Source of the DNA: Cokeromyces recurvatus
Taxonomy: Eukaryota > Mucoromycota > Mucoromycetes > Mucorales > Mucoraceae
Assembly: GCF_025118155.1 (NCBI RefSeq)
Contig: NW_026251387.1
Coordinates: 1,209,501 to 1,273,500 of the forward strand
DNA length: 64,000 bases
Direction of reading: 5' to 3'
Positions 1-12,199 of this stretch are shown here, one piece after another. The notes below the pieces were generated by a model. That model was not told the origin of the DNA and did no database searches. It was given only the letters and a program-made list of their open reading frames with translations. Positions within the stretch are counted from its first letter, which is position 1; each line of letters starts with the position of its first letter. The position numbers and the translations under genes are program-made.

Positions 1-702
1 GTAAGGTTATTTTTTTTTTTTCGTTTTTTTATTTTTTTCATTTTTTCATTTTTTTTCATTTTTTATTTTTTTTCTTTCAAAATGTAACTAAACATTAAAA
101 CGATGAAACGGTAAAAGAAAGACATTCATCGCAATTTATTTATCTAGTAAACAATATTCTTGGAAACATTGATAGAGATGCATGTGTACTAGACGAGCAC
201 ACGACCTACAATAAAATGCCCTTATATTCAAGTTATGAATGAGTTAAAGGTTTCATAAAATTAAGGCGCCGGTACAGTTAATATAAAGTATATTTCATAG
301 ACAACTTGTGGGATTTATTATCTTTTTATTTATGAAATAAAAAAAAAAAAAATAGTAAAGTATGATAAAGAATATCGAATTTTGACATTTTTGCACACTT
401 ATTATACTGAAGAAAAACAGACTAGTAAATAGTTTATAATTTAGTGTTATGTAATAAATAGTGTGACGTTTTAAGGAAAAAAAAAAAAAAGAAAAGGCAG
501 CAGCCATAATATGTAGTAGATTACATCACTTGTCCATATCTACAGAAAGGAATATTATTTTACATATTTTATCTAGTCTAGTCTACTTAATTAAAGTTAT
601 TATTACATCCCTTAAAACATCCTCCGCTACTGCTACTTTTCCATAAATAAATATTAAGCTTTTATTATTTACATAATAATCGATTTTATTTTATCTTTTT
701 CC

Positions 703-767
<65 letters not shown>

Positions 768-776
768 GGAAAAAAA
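1..776. other. 5' flank of HID1, no gene seen
   Basis: This AT-rich sequence is full of T-runs, including one uninterrupted run of 61 T at 705-765 that ends 11 bp before the HID1 start codon. A 70-codon frame on the minus strand (295-507) is mostly Phe encoded by A-tracts and looks like chance. Nothing else is recognisable. Confidence 0.6.
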
Positions 777-3700
777 ATGGGCGCAACTGATAGTAAACTA
801 GCTTTTAGAAAAAGTGTATTTCGTTTATTCGAAGAAAGAGTAAGCTAATGATTCAGAAAAAAAAAAAGTAAGCAGAATATTAACATGTTAGTGTAGAATG
901 TATCTAGTTTTGCAGATGATTATTGGAGTTTGGTAAATACACAGCTATGATGTATGGGGTAATATTTATTCTTTCTAATTATTCATAATAAACTTAGTTT
1001 TGGACATTACCAGAAACAGTTGATGATGTATATACATTAGTGAGTCCGACTGACATTAGAAAAACAAGAGACGGAGCAAGAGAAAACCTCGAAACTTTAA
1101 TTGACAAAGTAAAAAAAACAAAAGACCTATTGTATAAATGATATGCATTATTAATGCATTTTTTTTTTCTTTTTCTTTTTTATTCATTTGTTTATAGGTT
1201 ATGGAACAGATGACAATACTAATTGATTCAACAAATAATTTTCAACCGATTCAATTTTTAAACTGTTTCCGTATTTTAACTCGCATTATGCCTTTCTTAT
1301 TTGAAAGTGCGGACTGTAATGAATGGGAAGATGTATTTTTTTGGAAACCTCGTCTACAAGTGAAAGAAGAATCAAATAATACCATGTTACCTCCTAGAGG
1401 AGAGGTATTGATAAAATGTAAGTTAATTTTGTTATACATCATTATCCAGCCAATCATCTAAATTTTCTCACTATAAAATAAATAGTGACTTTACAAGCTT
1501 TATTTATGGCAGGATTTACTTTACCACAATCGATGGGGACAGCAGAGAATCGAGTTAATTATGTTATTTGGGAAACAGGTGTAGGCTCTTCAACGCCTAT
1601 TGGATCTTCTCGAGATAATGATATGAATCGAATAGAGATACTTCGATTTTTAATCGTTTTATTTTCTAAATCCATGTATCAATCACCCACACATGTCTTG
1701 ACAAAAACGGATCCATGGCTGAATTATATGATAAGACCTAATCGACTTGAAAGAAAAGTAGTGTTGGCATTTTTGTGTAGTATGTTGAATACAGCATGCA
1801 AGTTTAATCCAATGGGCTGGACAACTGCTGTACCTTATAACCATATCGTATTTACTGATTCAAGAGAACAATTAGTTGCTCTTTGTTTACGTGCCCTTTT
1901 AATTTTATTGGATTATAATGATCAATCAACTCTTGTATCAGCATTACAAAATCAATTAAATAGCAGCAGTAATAGTAGTAGTAGTAGTAGTAGTAATAAT
2001 ACCAGAAATGACATAGTCGCCAAGATGGATGCCATTTCAATCGAGGAGACTAATAATCATAAAAAGGATATGGACAATAATATATTTATATATTATTTGT
2101 CAAAATTACATAGAGCCCAAGATTTTCAATTTTTGATTGATGGAATTTATAGAATATTGAGCAGTCCAATGCAGGTAAACACACACACTTATATATAAAA
2201 GAACAAAAAAAAAAAAAAAGAAAAACTATTAAAATTAACCCTTAAATTTGCTTACATTTATATAGTCTTTAAATAGTTATTTGCCTGGATCATCGAAGAG
2301 AGTTCGATATCATGTTGAAATGATGATGCTATGTTGGAAATTATTGGAAATCAATAATGTAAGATACATGGACCAAAGTACAAAATAGAATTATTTATAC
2401 ATTTTATTTATTTATTTCTAGAGATTTACCAATTATTTAATGGAAACAGAAAGAGCTTTAGATTTGATGGTTGTTTTAGTATTTTATGCAAGTGAAAACA
2501 AGCTTGACTTGTGTAATGCTATAAATTATAAAGTGTGTATTTTATAATGTTAACATAGATTTTTTTTTTAGCTCAAATTGGATTGGTTCGAATGTGCTCA
2601 TTTACATTGCAAATGTTATCTTCCAATAGAACATTTAGCGTTAAACTGAACAAGTCGTTTGATGGCCATGCTTCTCTTCCTATAAATATTAGAATACCAA
2701 ATTTTCAAGGAACTTATGCTGATTATTTGATTTTAGTATGTATTTCTTCTTCTTTAATACATTTATACAATGTTCTTTGTACTAAAAATCAAAATTAGTC
2801 TATATTTTCTTTAATTGCTTCATCAAAAGGAACGTTATCTACACTTTATCCAGCATTAATCAAGACGATTACCAATATATCGCCCTATCTTAAAGGTCTT
2901 TCACGATTAACATGCAGTAAATTATTGACTTTATTCGGTTCAATATCTGCCCCTGGATTTATATTAGCAGATGAAGCCAATTATCACCTTGTTGAATACT
3001 TATTAGAAACTATCAACAACATCATTCAATTTCAATATACAAGTAAACGAACACTATTATTAATAATAATCATATCACTCATTTTATTTGTTTAGATAAT
3101 CCCAATTTGATTTTCATGATTCTTCGATATCACCAAAAGTTTGAAAAAATAGCAGAGTTTAGTTTAGACAATGCCATAATAGAAATGGAAAGAATACGCC
3201 ACTTGAAGGAAACACGTCTTCAACAAAGAGAAAGTGGTGGTGAAAATGGAATGTCAGAAAAAGCAAGGGGTAAATTACCAGAAGGGAGTTCTTTATCACG
3301 AGTATCAAGTAATTCAAGTATGCAATTTCAGAGGCAACAATCAAGTAGTAGTTTATCCTCAATGAATAGCAGTGGCAATCTTGTTTTACCAGGCACAAAA
3401 AATGGGTTTATTCCAACAGAAGATTGGGTATGGAAAGAAAAAAAAAGAGAGGGAGAGAGAAAAAGAGAAATTGGCTCTATTATTATGATATATTAACTTA
3501 TATTTTAGGTTTATCATTGGCATTCGAAACTTCCTTTAGATACAACTGCAATTTTAATACATACCCTTTTACCAAAATTAAATAATAATCTTTCTAATGA
3601 ACAAGAAGTATTTAATTTGATTCATATCACATCTACAGATGGTTTATTGCCTACTACTGCTCACCCTGTCATTATACGTAAATTTCAGTGGACAGAGCCT

Positions 3701-3892
3701 TTAGTGATTTGGTTTCGTAGTATGTTATGGGGACAAACTTATATCTCCTCTGTATCCAATTATGGACCTTGGAATCATACTCAAGTAAAGCTATTCCATA
3801 TTAAACAACAGCAACAGACAACAGATATTAATAATGTAAACCCTTCTCCTATAAATACTCCTCTTCCACCATCATCATCATCATCCTCTTAG
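777..3892 (+). CDS. hid1: HID1 family Golgi/trafficking protein (Dymeclin/Hid1 superfamily)
   Basis: Spliced model: join 777-839, 897-932, 998-1108, 1198-1417, 1486-2174, 2266-2358, 2422-2512, 2572-2735, 2799-3042, 3096-3427, 3509-3892, giving 808 residues against 788 for human HID1. The start MGATDSKLAFRK matches the conserved N-terminus with Gly2 available for myristoylation. Conserved blocks include FLCSMLNTACKFNP, PYNHIVFTDSRE, the NIIQFQYT block and, near the end, IIRKFQWTEP with MWFR-type sequence. Family members are peripheral membrane proteins of the trans-Golgi needed for sorting and dense-core vesicle formation in animals; the fungal role is less clear. A Ser/Gln-rich insert (about residues 620-670) interrupts the C-terminal third. 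The stop lies 48 bp from the stop of the convergent trp2 gene. Confidence 0.93.
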
Positions 3893-3940
3893 AGATATAT
3901 ATATATATTTATATACATATTTAAATAAATAATTATTGTT

Positions 3941-5617
3941 TTATTTTGATGCTTGTTGTTGTTCATATATTTTACGTTCACATTCATCAATAGTCGCTAA
4001 ATTAGATCCCATTTTATTCAATGTCTCTTGATATTCATCTTCCTCCACAGAATCATAAACAATACCACCACCCGCTTGCAGATAAGCAATACCGTCTTTA
4101 AATAACATGGTGCGAATTGCAATACAAGTATCTAAATCGCCCGAATAATCAAAATGTCCCACCACACCTGCATAGATACCTCGTTTCTCCTTTTCAAGTC
4201 CACGAATCAGTTCTATAGCACGGATTTTTGGAGCACCTGAGACGGTTCCAGCAGGGAAGATAGCTCTAAAGGCATCGAAGGGGGTTTGGTCATCACGTAG
4301 CTTACCTGATACATTGGATACAATATGCATAACATGAGAGTAATATTCGATTTGCATCAGTTTATCTACCTTGACAGTTGTGGGTTGACAGACACGATTG
4401 ATATCGTTTCGACCGAGATCAACAAGCATCACATGTTCAGCACGTTCCTTAGGGTCCTTTAAGAGCCCCTCAGCTAGTTCTTGATCTTCCTTTGCTGTCT
4501 TGCCTCGTTTTCGTGTACCTGCAATAGGATGTGTGTAAGCAATACGGTCCTGCACTTTTGTAAGCATTTCAGGGGAGGCTCCAACAATAGTAAAATCTTC
4601 AAGTTTCATATAGAACATATAAGGAGAGGGGTTAAGTGATCTAAGATGACGATAGACGTTGAAGGGATGTAAATCAGTAGGACGAGATAGACGCTGAGAG
4701 GGTACGGCTTGAAAGATATCACCTTCCTTAATATGATGCTTTAGAGTGGACACAAAATGTTTATAACCTGCTTCACCGACATTAGAGATAGCTGTCTTAC
4801 CAAGTTGTATAGGTCCTTGAGGTATAGCTGGAATACGTTCTTCATTTAGTAAGGATAATGTAGTTTCAATTTCTTCTGCAGCTTTACGGTATTCCCTAGC
4901 GACTTCAGTTGGGTCAGTGACATCGCTGCGGAAATGGGAGACCACGTTCACGATTTGACGAACACGATCAAAGATGACTAAAGTATCACACATCATAAAT
5001 ACAGCATCGGGAATACCAAGAGGGTCCTTAAGCTCTCCTTGAATACTAGGTTCAAAGTATTGAAAACAGTCAAAGCCAACATAACCAACAGCGCCACCTT
5101 TGTGGAAGAACATATAAATGAGTTCTTTATCATAATTATAAGTTTCTTATCAATTATACCTGTAAAACTGGGAAGGCCTGGTATTTTGACATACTTGATA
5201 TTTTCTAATTCTTTTTGAATGGGAATAAGAGGATCGCCATGAATTGTTTCTTTATCACCCACTTTGATTAACTTGTAAGGATCTATTAAAAAAAAAAAAA
5301 AATAAAAATAAAAAATAAAATAAAAAATAAAATAAAATAAAAAAGTGAGTCAATCTTTATTTACTGACTTGCTCTTTTTCTCTTAACTCTATTTGTTTCT
5401 CACCTGCACCAATAAATGAATAACGACTAATATTTTCCCCTCCTTCTACAGATTCAAACAAAAATGAATAATCACAACGATCAGCAACTTTAAGATAAGC
5501 TGTGACAGGTGTTAAGAAATCTGCTTCCAATTCCGCATAAATAGGAATTGTGTTTCCTTTTCCTTCTGTTACAATAGCTTGCACTTCTTCAATGGTTGGT
5601 TTCAATTTCAAGGACAT
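3941..5617 (-). CDS. TRP2: Anthranilate synthase component I (TrpE/Trp2)
   Basis: Model: complement(join 3941-5097, 5160-5282, 5404-5617), 497 residues (yeast Trp2 is about 507). The enzyme converts chorismate and glutamine-derived ammonia to anthranilate, the first committed step of tryptophan synthesis, together with a glutaminase subunit encoded elsewhere. The N-terminal domain shows ISRYSFIGADPYKLIK, near the tryptophan feedback site of the family. The chorismate-binding domain shows PSPYMFYMKL, HPIAGTRKRGKT, LVDLGRNDINRV, FPAGTVSGAPKIRA and YAGVVGHFDYSGD, all typical catalytic blocks. I chose the ATG at 5617 (MSLKLKPTIEE); an in-frame ATG at 5641 would add eight residues. Joining exon 1 to exon 2 restores GADPYK, which supports the GTGAGA donor over reading on. 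Confidence 0.96.
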
Positions 5618-5746
5618 GATTGTATATTTATTTTTATTCAAGGAATAAAGCGTATATTAAAGTTTAATCAGAATAAAGATTTATACTATTTTTTTATTGA
5701 TGAAACTCCGTTTTTTTAATTTTTCAATTGGCCCTGCACATTTGTA

Positions 5747-5810
<64 letters not shown>

Positions 5811-6056
5811 CGATTAAGAAAGTGAATTATGTCAAAATAACACGTGATTAAAATCTAGTATTATGCTTTCTTATTTTTGAAAATAATATTAGGATAAAGA
5901 AGACTGATGTATCTTTTATACTTGTTATAGTCAATCCTCGGTTTTAAGGCATTAAGACCGGTTAACTGAGTATGAATTATATGATACGAATAGCATGAAT
6001 GATCAAGACTGACTCATATTTTTTTATCTAACAGTACATTATTATTACATAATTAT
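5618..6056. other. Intergenic region between trp2 and ALKBH1
   Basis: This region is 439 bp long and holds the trp2 upstream region and the end of ALKBH1, both on the minus strand. It contains an uninterrupted run of 59 A at 5749-5807. No ORF, RNA gene or clear promoter motif is visible. Confidence 0.6.
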
Positions 6057-7543
6057 TTATTCTTTTGATGAAAAGACTTGTCTAATATTTAAATTAATTC
6101 TTGTTGTTGTCATGTAATCACCGTAAATCTTCCAATCAGGCGAATCTTCATAATGCCCTTCAGGTGATAAATAATCTGGTAAAGTGCCATCTAATATTCG
6201 AGGAACACCTATATATAAAAGTAAACAAAAAAATAAGTATATACACATTAGAACATCATCATCATCATCATCATCATACCATGGTACGCTCTTCTAGCAA
6301 TAGCAGTCATGATAATAACATCACCACTATGTAGACGTAAAGGAATAGGCTTTACATCTCGTGTATTTCCACCAATCAAATATATACAAGAATGACCTAA
6401 ACTCATAGAAATTAAAGGGGCCTCCATGTTGATTTCGCTTTGGTCAACATGACCCATTAACGTTGATTGCAGTTGGTAATAATTGATAATGCCTGCTTCT
6501 GGTTTAAAGTCACATCCTTTATATTGATTCTTCCAGTTTGTATTCAAGTCATCATTATCAGTATAACCAATGTCTTCAGTAGCTGTAACAATTGCTTTCA
6601 TAATTTCAGCAATTTCATCTGGAATAGGAACTGGATTATTTAAATCATATTTCTTTGTTCCCCAATGATATTGATATCCTAATGTCACCCAACGTTGCTT
6701 TTTCAGCAAGGATGTTGGACCCAAGAGTAAAGATTTTGTATTTGAATTAATTGAAGAATACATGCTACTAACAGTTGACTTGGCATCATCATCATCATTA
6801 CTATTACTAATTGTTGTTTCATCAATAGAAGGAGAAGAATAAATATCAGTTCCTTGCTCGTTGTCTAAAATAGGTTTAATAGGCACATAATAATCTGGAT
6901 CACCAGGTACAAGTTCACCTCTTTTTTCTCTTTCATAAAGTGGCCATATACCATCTTGAGGAACATGATAGTGACCATTTAAATTGGACGTATGAGGAGG
7001 CTTAGCGTAATCTCTTAAACATTGTTTAATTAAGCGACGTTGTATACTGGGTGTAAAGGCGTTAGGTATAACTATAAGACCTGTAATAAAAAAAATGAAA
7101 TAGAAGAATAAATCAACTTTGTACAAAAAAAAAAAAGCTCCCTCTCTCCCTTACACATACATAGATAATATATATATACCTGGCACATTCTTCAAGACAT
7201 AAGCTTGATGGGATCGATCTTTCCAGCCATCATCATCTATTGAGCCAAAAAGAGGAGAAAGCTCTCTTAAATCATGCTTTAACTTTACATGAACTAAATT
7301 TTCATTCACTTGGTCACTGTTTTGACTGATATAATTAAAGTCAACAATTTCATTTTTTTGCTCTTCAGTAAGTAAACGTGATTTATAAATACGTTCAGCA
7401 TAACGAAAGGGAGATTGATTTGCATACAAAGCTCGGTTCAATCGTTTTTCCGCATTTTCTTTTTGTTGCTTTTGCCAAATTTTAAATTGTCTTTTAGATC
7501 TAAATTGAGATGGAAGATTTACAGTAGTTGCTATTGATTCCAT
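6057..7543 (-). CDS. ALKBH1: AlkB homolog 1-like Fe(II)/2-oxoglutarate dioxygenase
   Basis: Model: complement(join 6057-6208, 6280-7080, 7180-7543), 438 residues. The family removes methyl groups from nucleic acids; ALKBH1 acts on tRNA and DNA 6mA/5mC in animals and is also mitochondrial. The double-stranded beta-helix shows the iron ligands in GHVDQSEIN (His-x-Asp) and the distal His in RRAYHG, followed by RINLNIRQV, the 2-oxoglutarate-binding Arg motif (RxNxxxR). The upstream WVTLGYQYHWGTKKYDLNN block is the ALKBH1-type substrate region. The N-terminal 130 residues are basic and coiled-coil-like (KIWQKQQKENAEKR). An acidic and Ser-rich insert lies between PDYYVPIKP and QRWVTLG. The last intron starts in a GTATGATGATG tract, so unspliced RNA would encode a Met run. 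Confidence 0.92.
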
Positions 7544-8406
7544 ATTTGACGAAAAAAAAAAAGGAGCAAAACAGAGAGAAAATTTGCGTATAATTAAGAG
7601 TTGTCTATGTCTAATACTATTTTAATAAAAAGTCACAATGATATGAGACAACATGTTTCATATGTGTATTTTTTTTTTTTTTTTTTTTAATTTGTAACAG
7701 TACCTTATATAAGAACATTTCTATTTTGGTCGCTTAAATTAAGAATTTCTATGATTTATAACAATGAAAACTACTACATAATAAACAAAACAAAACAAAA
7801 AAACACAGGGAAAATAAGATTATATTATACTATTTTTTAAAATAGTCTAAAAGTATTTCTTCCAAATATTCTACTTGTAAAGAAGATGTTTCTTTCAATT
7901 GATATGCTTATCTTGTATACGAATTAAATTACCGAATTTTGGGAATATCATTCTTTCACTATTATGAATTTTTTTTTTTTTTAGATAAATGTCAATGTTT
8001 ATCATGCACTCCTTTATTTTAATAATAACACAACAAAAGGGTCAATGTTACATCACATCATTCATTTGTCTGGTGTCTCTTTTTTTTTTTTTTTTCTTTT
8101 CTGGCTGGCTACTTTTAATATTTTAATGACCGCAAATAGTATATATGGAATGTAATATGTCTTGCTTGTACATCAAAAGAAAAATAGAAAATAATAATAT
8201 TTAAAAATTCTTTTTTTATAATTATTATTATTATTCAATTTCCCTTTTCTTGTTTAAACAGAAAAAAACAAGTCGCTCTCTCTCTCTCTTTTTTTTTTTT
8301 TTTGTTCAATTCTTCATAGAGAAATAAGACGACACTATTTCTTTTTAACTGTTATATGTGTTTATAAGTTTACTTTCTTGATAGATAAATTCTAGCAAAA
8401 AAAAAC
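7544..8406. other. Divergent promoter region, ALKBH1 and G-alpha
   Basis: This is 863 bp between two start codons facing apart. It is AT-rich with T-runs at 7671-7688, 7972-7982, 8078-8094 and 8290-8303 and a short CT repeat near 8276-8288. No coding frame is supported. Confidence 0.6.
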
Positions 8407-9971
8407 ATGGGTTTATGTCATTCTTCAGAAGAAGATAACCAGGAATATCAAAGAAGTAATGAAATTGATAAATTAATTGAAAAAGAAAAAAGCGTCAGAG
8501 ATAAAGAATGCAAGATTCTTTTATTAGGTTTTAAGAAAAGCATATAAATTCATTGATTCTAATGGGCACGTACATTAATATTTTTTTTTTTTTTGGTTTC
8601 TAGGTAGTGGTGAATCGGGTAAATCAACCATTCTTAAGCAAATGAAAATCATCAATTTGAATGGTTATTCTCAAGACGAATTATTTACTTGGCGTACAAC
8701 AGTTTATCGAAATATAGTTGAATCCGCACAAACTATTGTACAAGCATTAACAGAAGCAGGTTTAACGTTTGAAAGCCCAGAATTAAATGTAATAATGTGT
8801 AAAATACAGTTTTTGTAATTTATATGGATTGAATTGATTTTTTTTTTATTTAGGAAAATATAGATCGAATATTATCTTATAGAGTATCCGGGAACCCTAA
8901 GAGTCAAATAAGCCCTGAGATTATCGCTTTCTCTAAATTACTATGGAAAGACCATGTTGTTATTTCATGCCTACAGAAAAGAGAGCCAAATTTTTATTTA
9001 ATGGACTCCGCAACTTAGTTAGTAGCCGTTTCATTCATAAATTAGAATGCATAAAAAAAAAATTAATTTATTTTTCGTCTATTTAGTTTTTTTGAAAATT
9101 TAGATAGAATTGGCCAAGCAAATTATGTACCTAATGAACAAGATGTCTTGCGGGCAAGACTAAAAACAACGGGAATTACTGAAATACAATTTCAATTAGG
9201 CGGTTTATTTATACAGTAAAAAAAAAAAATCATCACTCGCTCTTTCGTTCTATTATTTATTCATTTCCTCTCCTTTTTTATAGTATGTTTGATGTAGGTG
9301 GACAGAGATCAGAAAGGAAGAAATGGATTCATTGTTTTGATTCTGTAACATCTATTATTTTTTGTGTTGCTTTAAGTGAATATGACCAAGTGTTATTAGA
9401 AGAATCAAATCAGGTAGAAATATGAATATTGTCTATAGATGACTTTAATTTATTTATATACATGATTAGAATCGTATGTTGGAAAGCTTAGCATTATTTG
9501 AATCAATTGTAAATAGTAGATGGTTTATTCATTCTTCAATCATGTTATTTTTAAACAAAGTGGATGTATTCAAAGTTAAAATCGTTAGTTCACCGCTTGA
9601 AAATTATTTTCCTGATTATGGAGGTGGTAGTGATGCTAATAAAGCTGCTAAATATATCCTTTGGCGTTTTTTACAATGTAATCGAAATAAGCTGAATATT
9701 TACCCTCAGTAAGTTTAAATAGTATATATGCATATACATGTATAAATATGTATATTTTTTTTCTTTTGCATTATTATGAATGTCTTACATAATTGTTATT
9801 ATGTTATAGTCTTACACAAGCTACAGACACATCTAATGTAAGTTAATTAATTTATTACTATGGGTTACACATACTAATTTTTTTTTTTTTTTTTTTTAGA
9901 TTCGATTTGTATTTGCAGCGGTGAAAGAAACATTATTACAGAATGCGTTAAGGGATTCCGGCATGTTATAA
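8407..9971 (+). CDS. Heterotrimeric G-protein alpha subunit
   Basis: Model: join 8407-8527, 8604-8788, 8854-9017, 9087-9215, 9284-9413, 9470-9708, 9810-9837, 9900-9971; 355 residues, the usual size. The protein binds GTP downstream of seven-TM receptors and pairs with the beta subunit encoded at 35-36 kb. Lipid sites are visible at the N-terminus MGLCHS (Gly2 myristoyl, Cys4 palmitoyl). The G1 loop GSGESGKST is at about residues 41-49. Switch I is RLKTTGITE with the catalytic Arg, switch II is [12 protein letters not shown] with the catalytic Gln, G4 is FLNKVD, and G5 is ATDTSN. The C-terminus ends ALRDSGML. It lacks the Cys four from the end found in pertussis-toxin-sensitive alpha-i types, so it resembles fungal group II or III subunits. 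Confidence 0.97.
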
Positions 9972-11307
9972 TTAACTATATACATTCTATATATACACGC
10001 ATAGTAATAATGATAATCAAAAAAAAAAAGTAGACATACACATACATAGTAATAATATATTATTCTTTACCCTCCTTCTTTTTTTCTTTCTCTTCCTATT
10101 AATATAATTATATACCTTTTTTAATAAATAATTTTTATTATTATCCCTTCATCATGGATAGACCCCACATTATATTCGAAGGTGTAGAGTAAATAGTTAA
10201 GAGGGAAAAATAGAAAAAAAAAAGAGTTCAAAGGAGCATACTAATATTATTAAATATGTTATCCTTTTAATAATGATAAAAGATGACCATGTTATTTGCC
10301 TGCTGCTCTAATGAGTATTTGGACTATATGCTTACTCTTTAACATTTTATTAAAACAAGTATTATAAATCAAATTGGTGGCACCAGATTTGGCTACTTAC
10401 TGATCAAAGTTGAGGCAAATACACGAATAATTAACATAGATAGAGCTTTAAAAGTTTATATAGTATACTACAGTAATATATATATTCAATAACACAAAAG
10501 AAAAGACTTGTGATATCTTTTTGGTAATAATTAAAGAATTGTCTAAGATAATAAACTACAAATAACCATTTTGCAGCAAGAAATATATGAAATAGCAACA
10601 GAAGACCATCAAGCTTATAACTATGGCAACAATAGTAGTCACAATACCATAGATAAATAAATAAAAAACATTTTGTTACCATAGAAAATAGTGATGCTTT
10701 TTTTTTTTTTTACGGGTAAAGTATTAGCTTTTATTCTCAAAATACTCATTAAACTATATACATGCATTCTTTTAATCAACTAAGGCTATCTAAAACTCAA
10801 CACTACTATTTTATGATAGGAAAACTATTCGCTTCAACAAATTTATCAAACTATCTGAATTTTAAGTTTAATTTACCGATTTAAAAGTGACTATTAAAAA
10901 AATTTTCAAGTAAAAAAGTATAAATAAGCCATGAGAGGATCCATTTTTTCGGTTTTTTTTTTTTTTTTTTTCTTCACAACGCAATTATATAACAATTGTA
11001 CTAAAAGCGTTCATGTGATTGATTGGGTACTTCGGTATCTATCTATGAAACATTGAAATCGTCAAGCAATTGAAGACTACCTATAACACACTAAAATGGG
11101 TGCATAGAATGCAGAGGATTAATCTTCGTATTAACCGATGGTATTATATGCAATTTTGTGGGTTTCATTCTTTATATTTATTATATTATACATAACACAA
11201 ATGAAAAAAAAAAAGAATTAAAAATCGTAATAAATAAAATAAAGATAAACATACAAATGATTCCTATATTTCCATTCATTGTAATGACAAATAGAAAAGT
11301 TTTTATT
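9972..11307. other. Intergenic region after G-alpha, no gene seen
   Basis: This is 1.3 kb of AT-rich sequence between the ends of two convergent genes. The only long frame (minus strand, 10431-10682) has Tyr/Leu/Cys-rich, non-coding-like composition. I looked for a tRNA-like B box and found none that fits. T-runs lie at 10698-10711 and 10952-10971. Confidence 0.5.
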
Positions 11308-11992
11308 TTATTCATTCTCTAATCGGTTTTGTTCCATTTCTTTGTTTTCTCTAAATAAAGTTAATAAATAATTATCTTCAATAGTAGCTGGTTGTTTGTT
11401 TAGTTGTATCTTTTTAAACGTTGAGTTATTATTTTCTTGATTTTCTGAAGAATTTTCTTTAACTCTCACATTATCGAATGTAACTAATTTTTCGGTTGAG
11501 CAAGCGTATCTAACTGTATATCTTTGCTGTTTTTGACCATCTTCTACCCGCATTGAAGTTAACAAAGGAAGTAACCCAGTTTGATCTTCTGTTTTTTCAT
11601 TAATTTCAAATAATAAATGAGTCCCAATTGACTCATCAACATTGCCTTGAAAAATAAATTCACCAATTTGTAAATAGGGTCTTCCTTCTTCTAAACCCTA
11701 ATCAAGTCGATTAAATATCTATACAAGTTGCATTTTTTTTTCCTTTTTTTTTTTTTTTTCTTTACAATTATAGAGCATCCTCCTTCATGAGAAACCGCCT
11801 CTACATACTCATTTGAAATTGCTGAATGCAAATCAAATTCTACATAGCTTATCTACTTCAGAATAAAAGAAAAAAAAATAGAACACTCACATTAGTTTAA
11901 AAGTTTTGCACCTTCAAAAAAAAAAAAAGAAAGAGAGATAAAACAAGAAAGCGATGATCCTATACCTCTTCTTCATATTCTTCAGTATTCAT
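11308..11992 (-). CDS. TFC7: TFIIIC tau55-type subunit (triple-barrel domain, GTF3C6/Tfc7/Sfc7-like)
   Basis: Model: complement(join 11308-11697, 11766-11852, 11966-11992), 167 residues. TFIIIC recognises the internal boxes of tRNA and 5S genes and recruits TFIIIB for RNA polymerase III. The short acidic start MNTEEYEEE joins to ISYVEFDLHSAI, then RPYLQIGEFIFQG and ESIGTHLLFEINE, which align with the human GTF3C6 core (RPILQVDSCVFAG, DTLGTCVIFEE). The strand pattern ends with RYTVRYACSTEKLVTFDNVRV. The C-terminal 50 residues are low-complexity, rich in Asn, Glu and Gln. The nine-codon first exon was chosen because it gives a start codon and keeps frame; it is the least certain part. Family assignment rests on this aligned core only. 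Confidence 0.78.
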
Positions 11993-12199
11993 TATCAAAA
12001 ACGTATTAAAAACGAAAACCCCAAAAAGAAAAAGGGAAAAAAAAAATTTTTTTTCTATAAAAGGTAAATTTCTGCAATACTTCTCACACTACATGATTTT
12101 ACTTTATTTTATTTTAATTTAATTTCCTCTCTAATATAGCCACTCTATTTACTTCTTTAGTTTTTATTTTATTTTTGTTAATGAATTTAATAGATAATA

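Noticed and set aside
295..507. 70-codon minus-strand ORF
   Set aside because: It is dominated by Phe/Tyr/Ile encoded by A/T tracts and has non-coding composition.
857..867. 11-base poly-A micro-exon in HID1
   Set aside because: It would break the frame; the acceptor at 895-896 gives NVSSFADDYWSL in phase instead.
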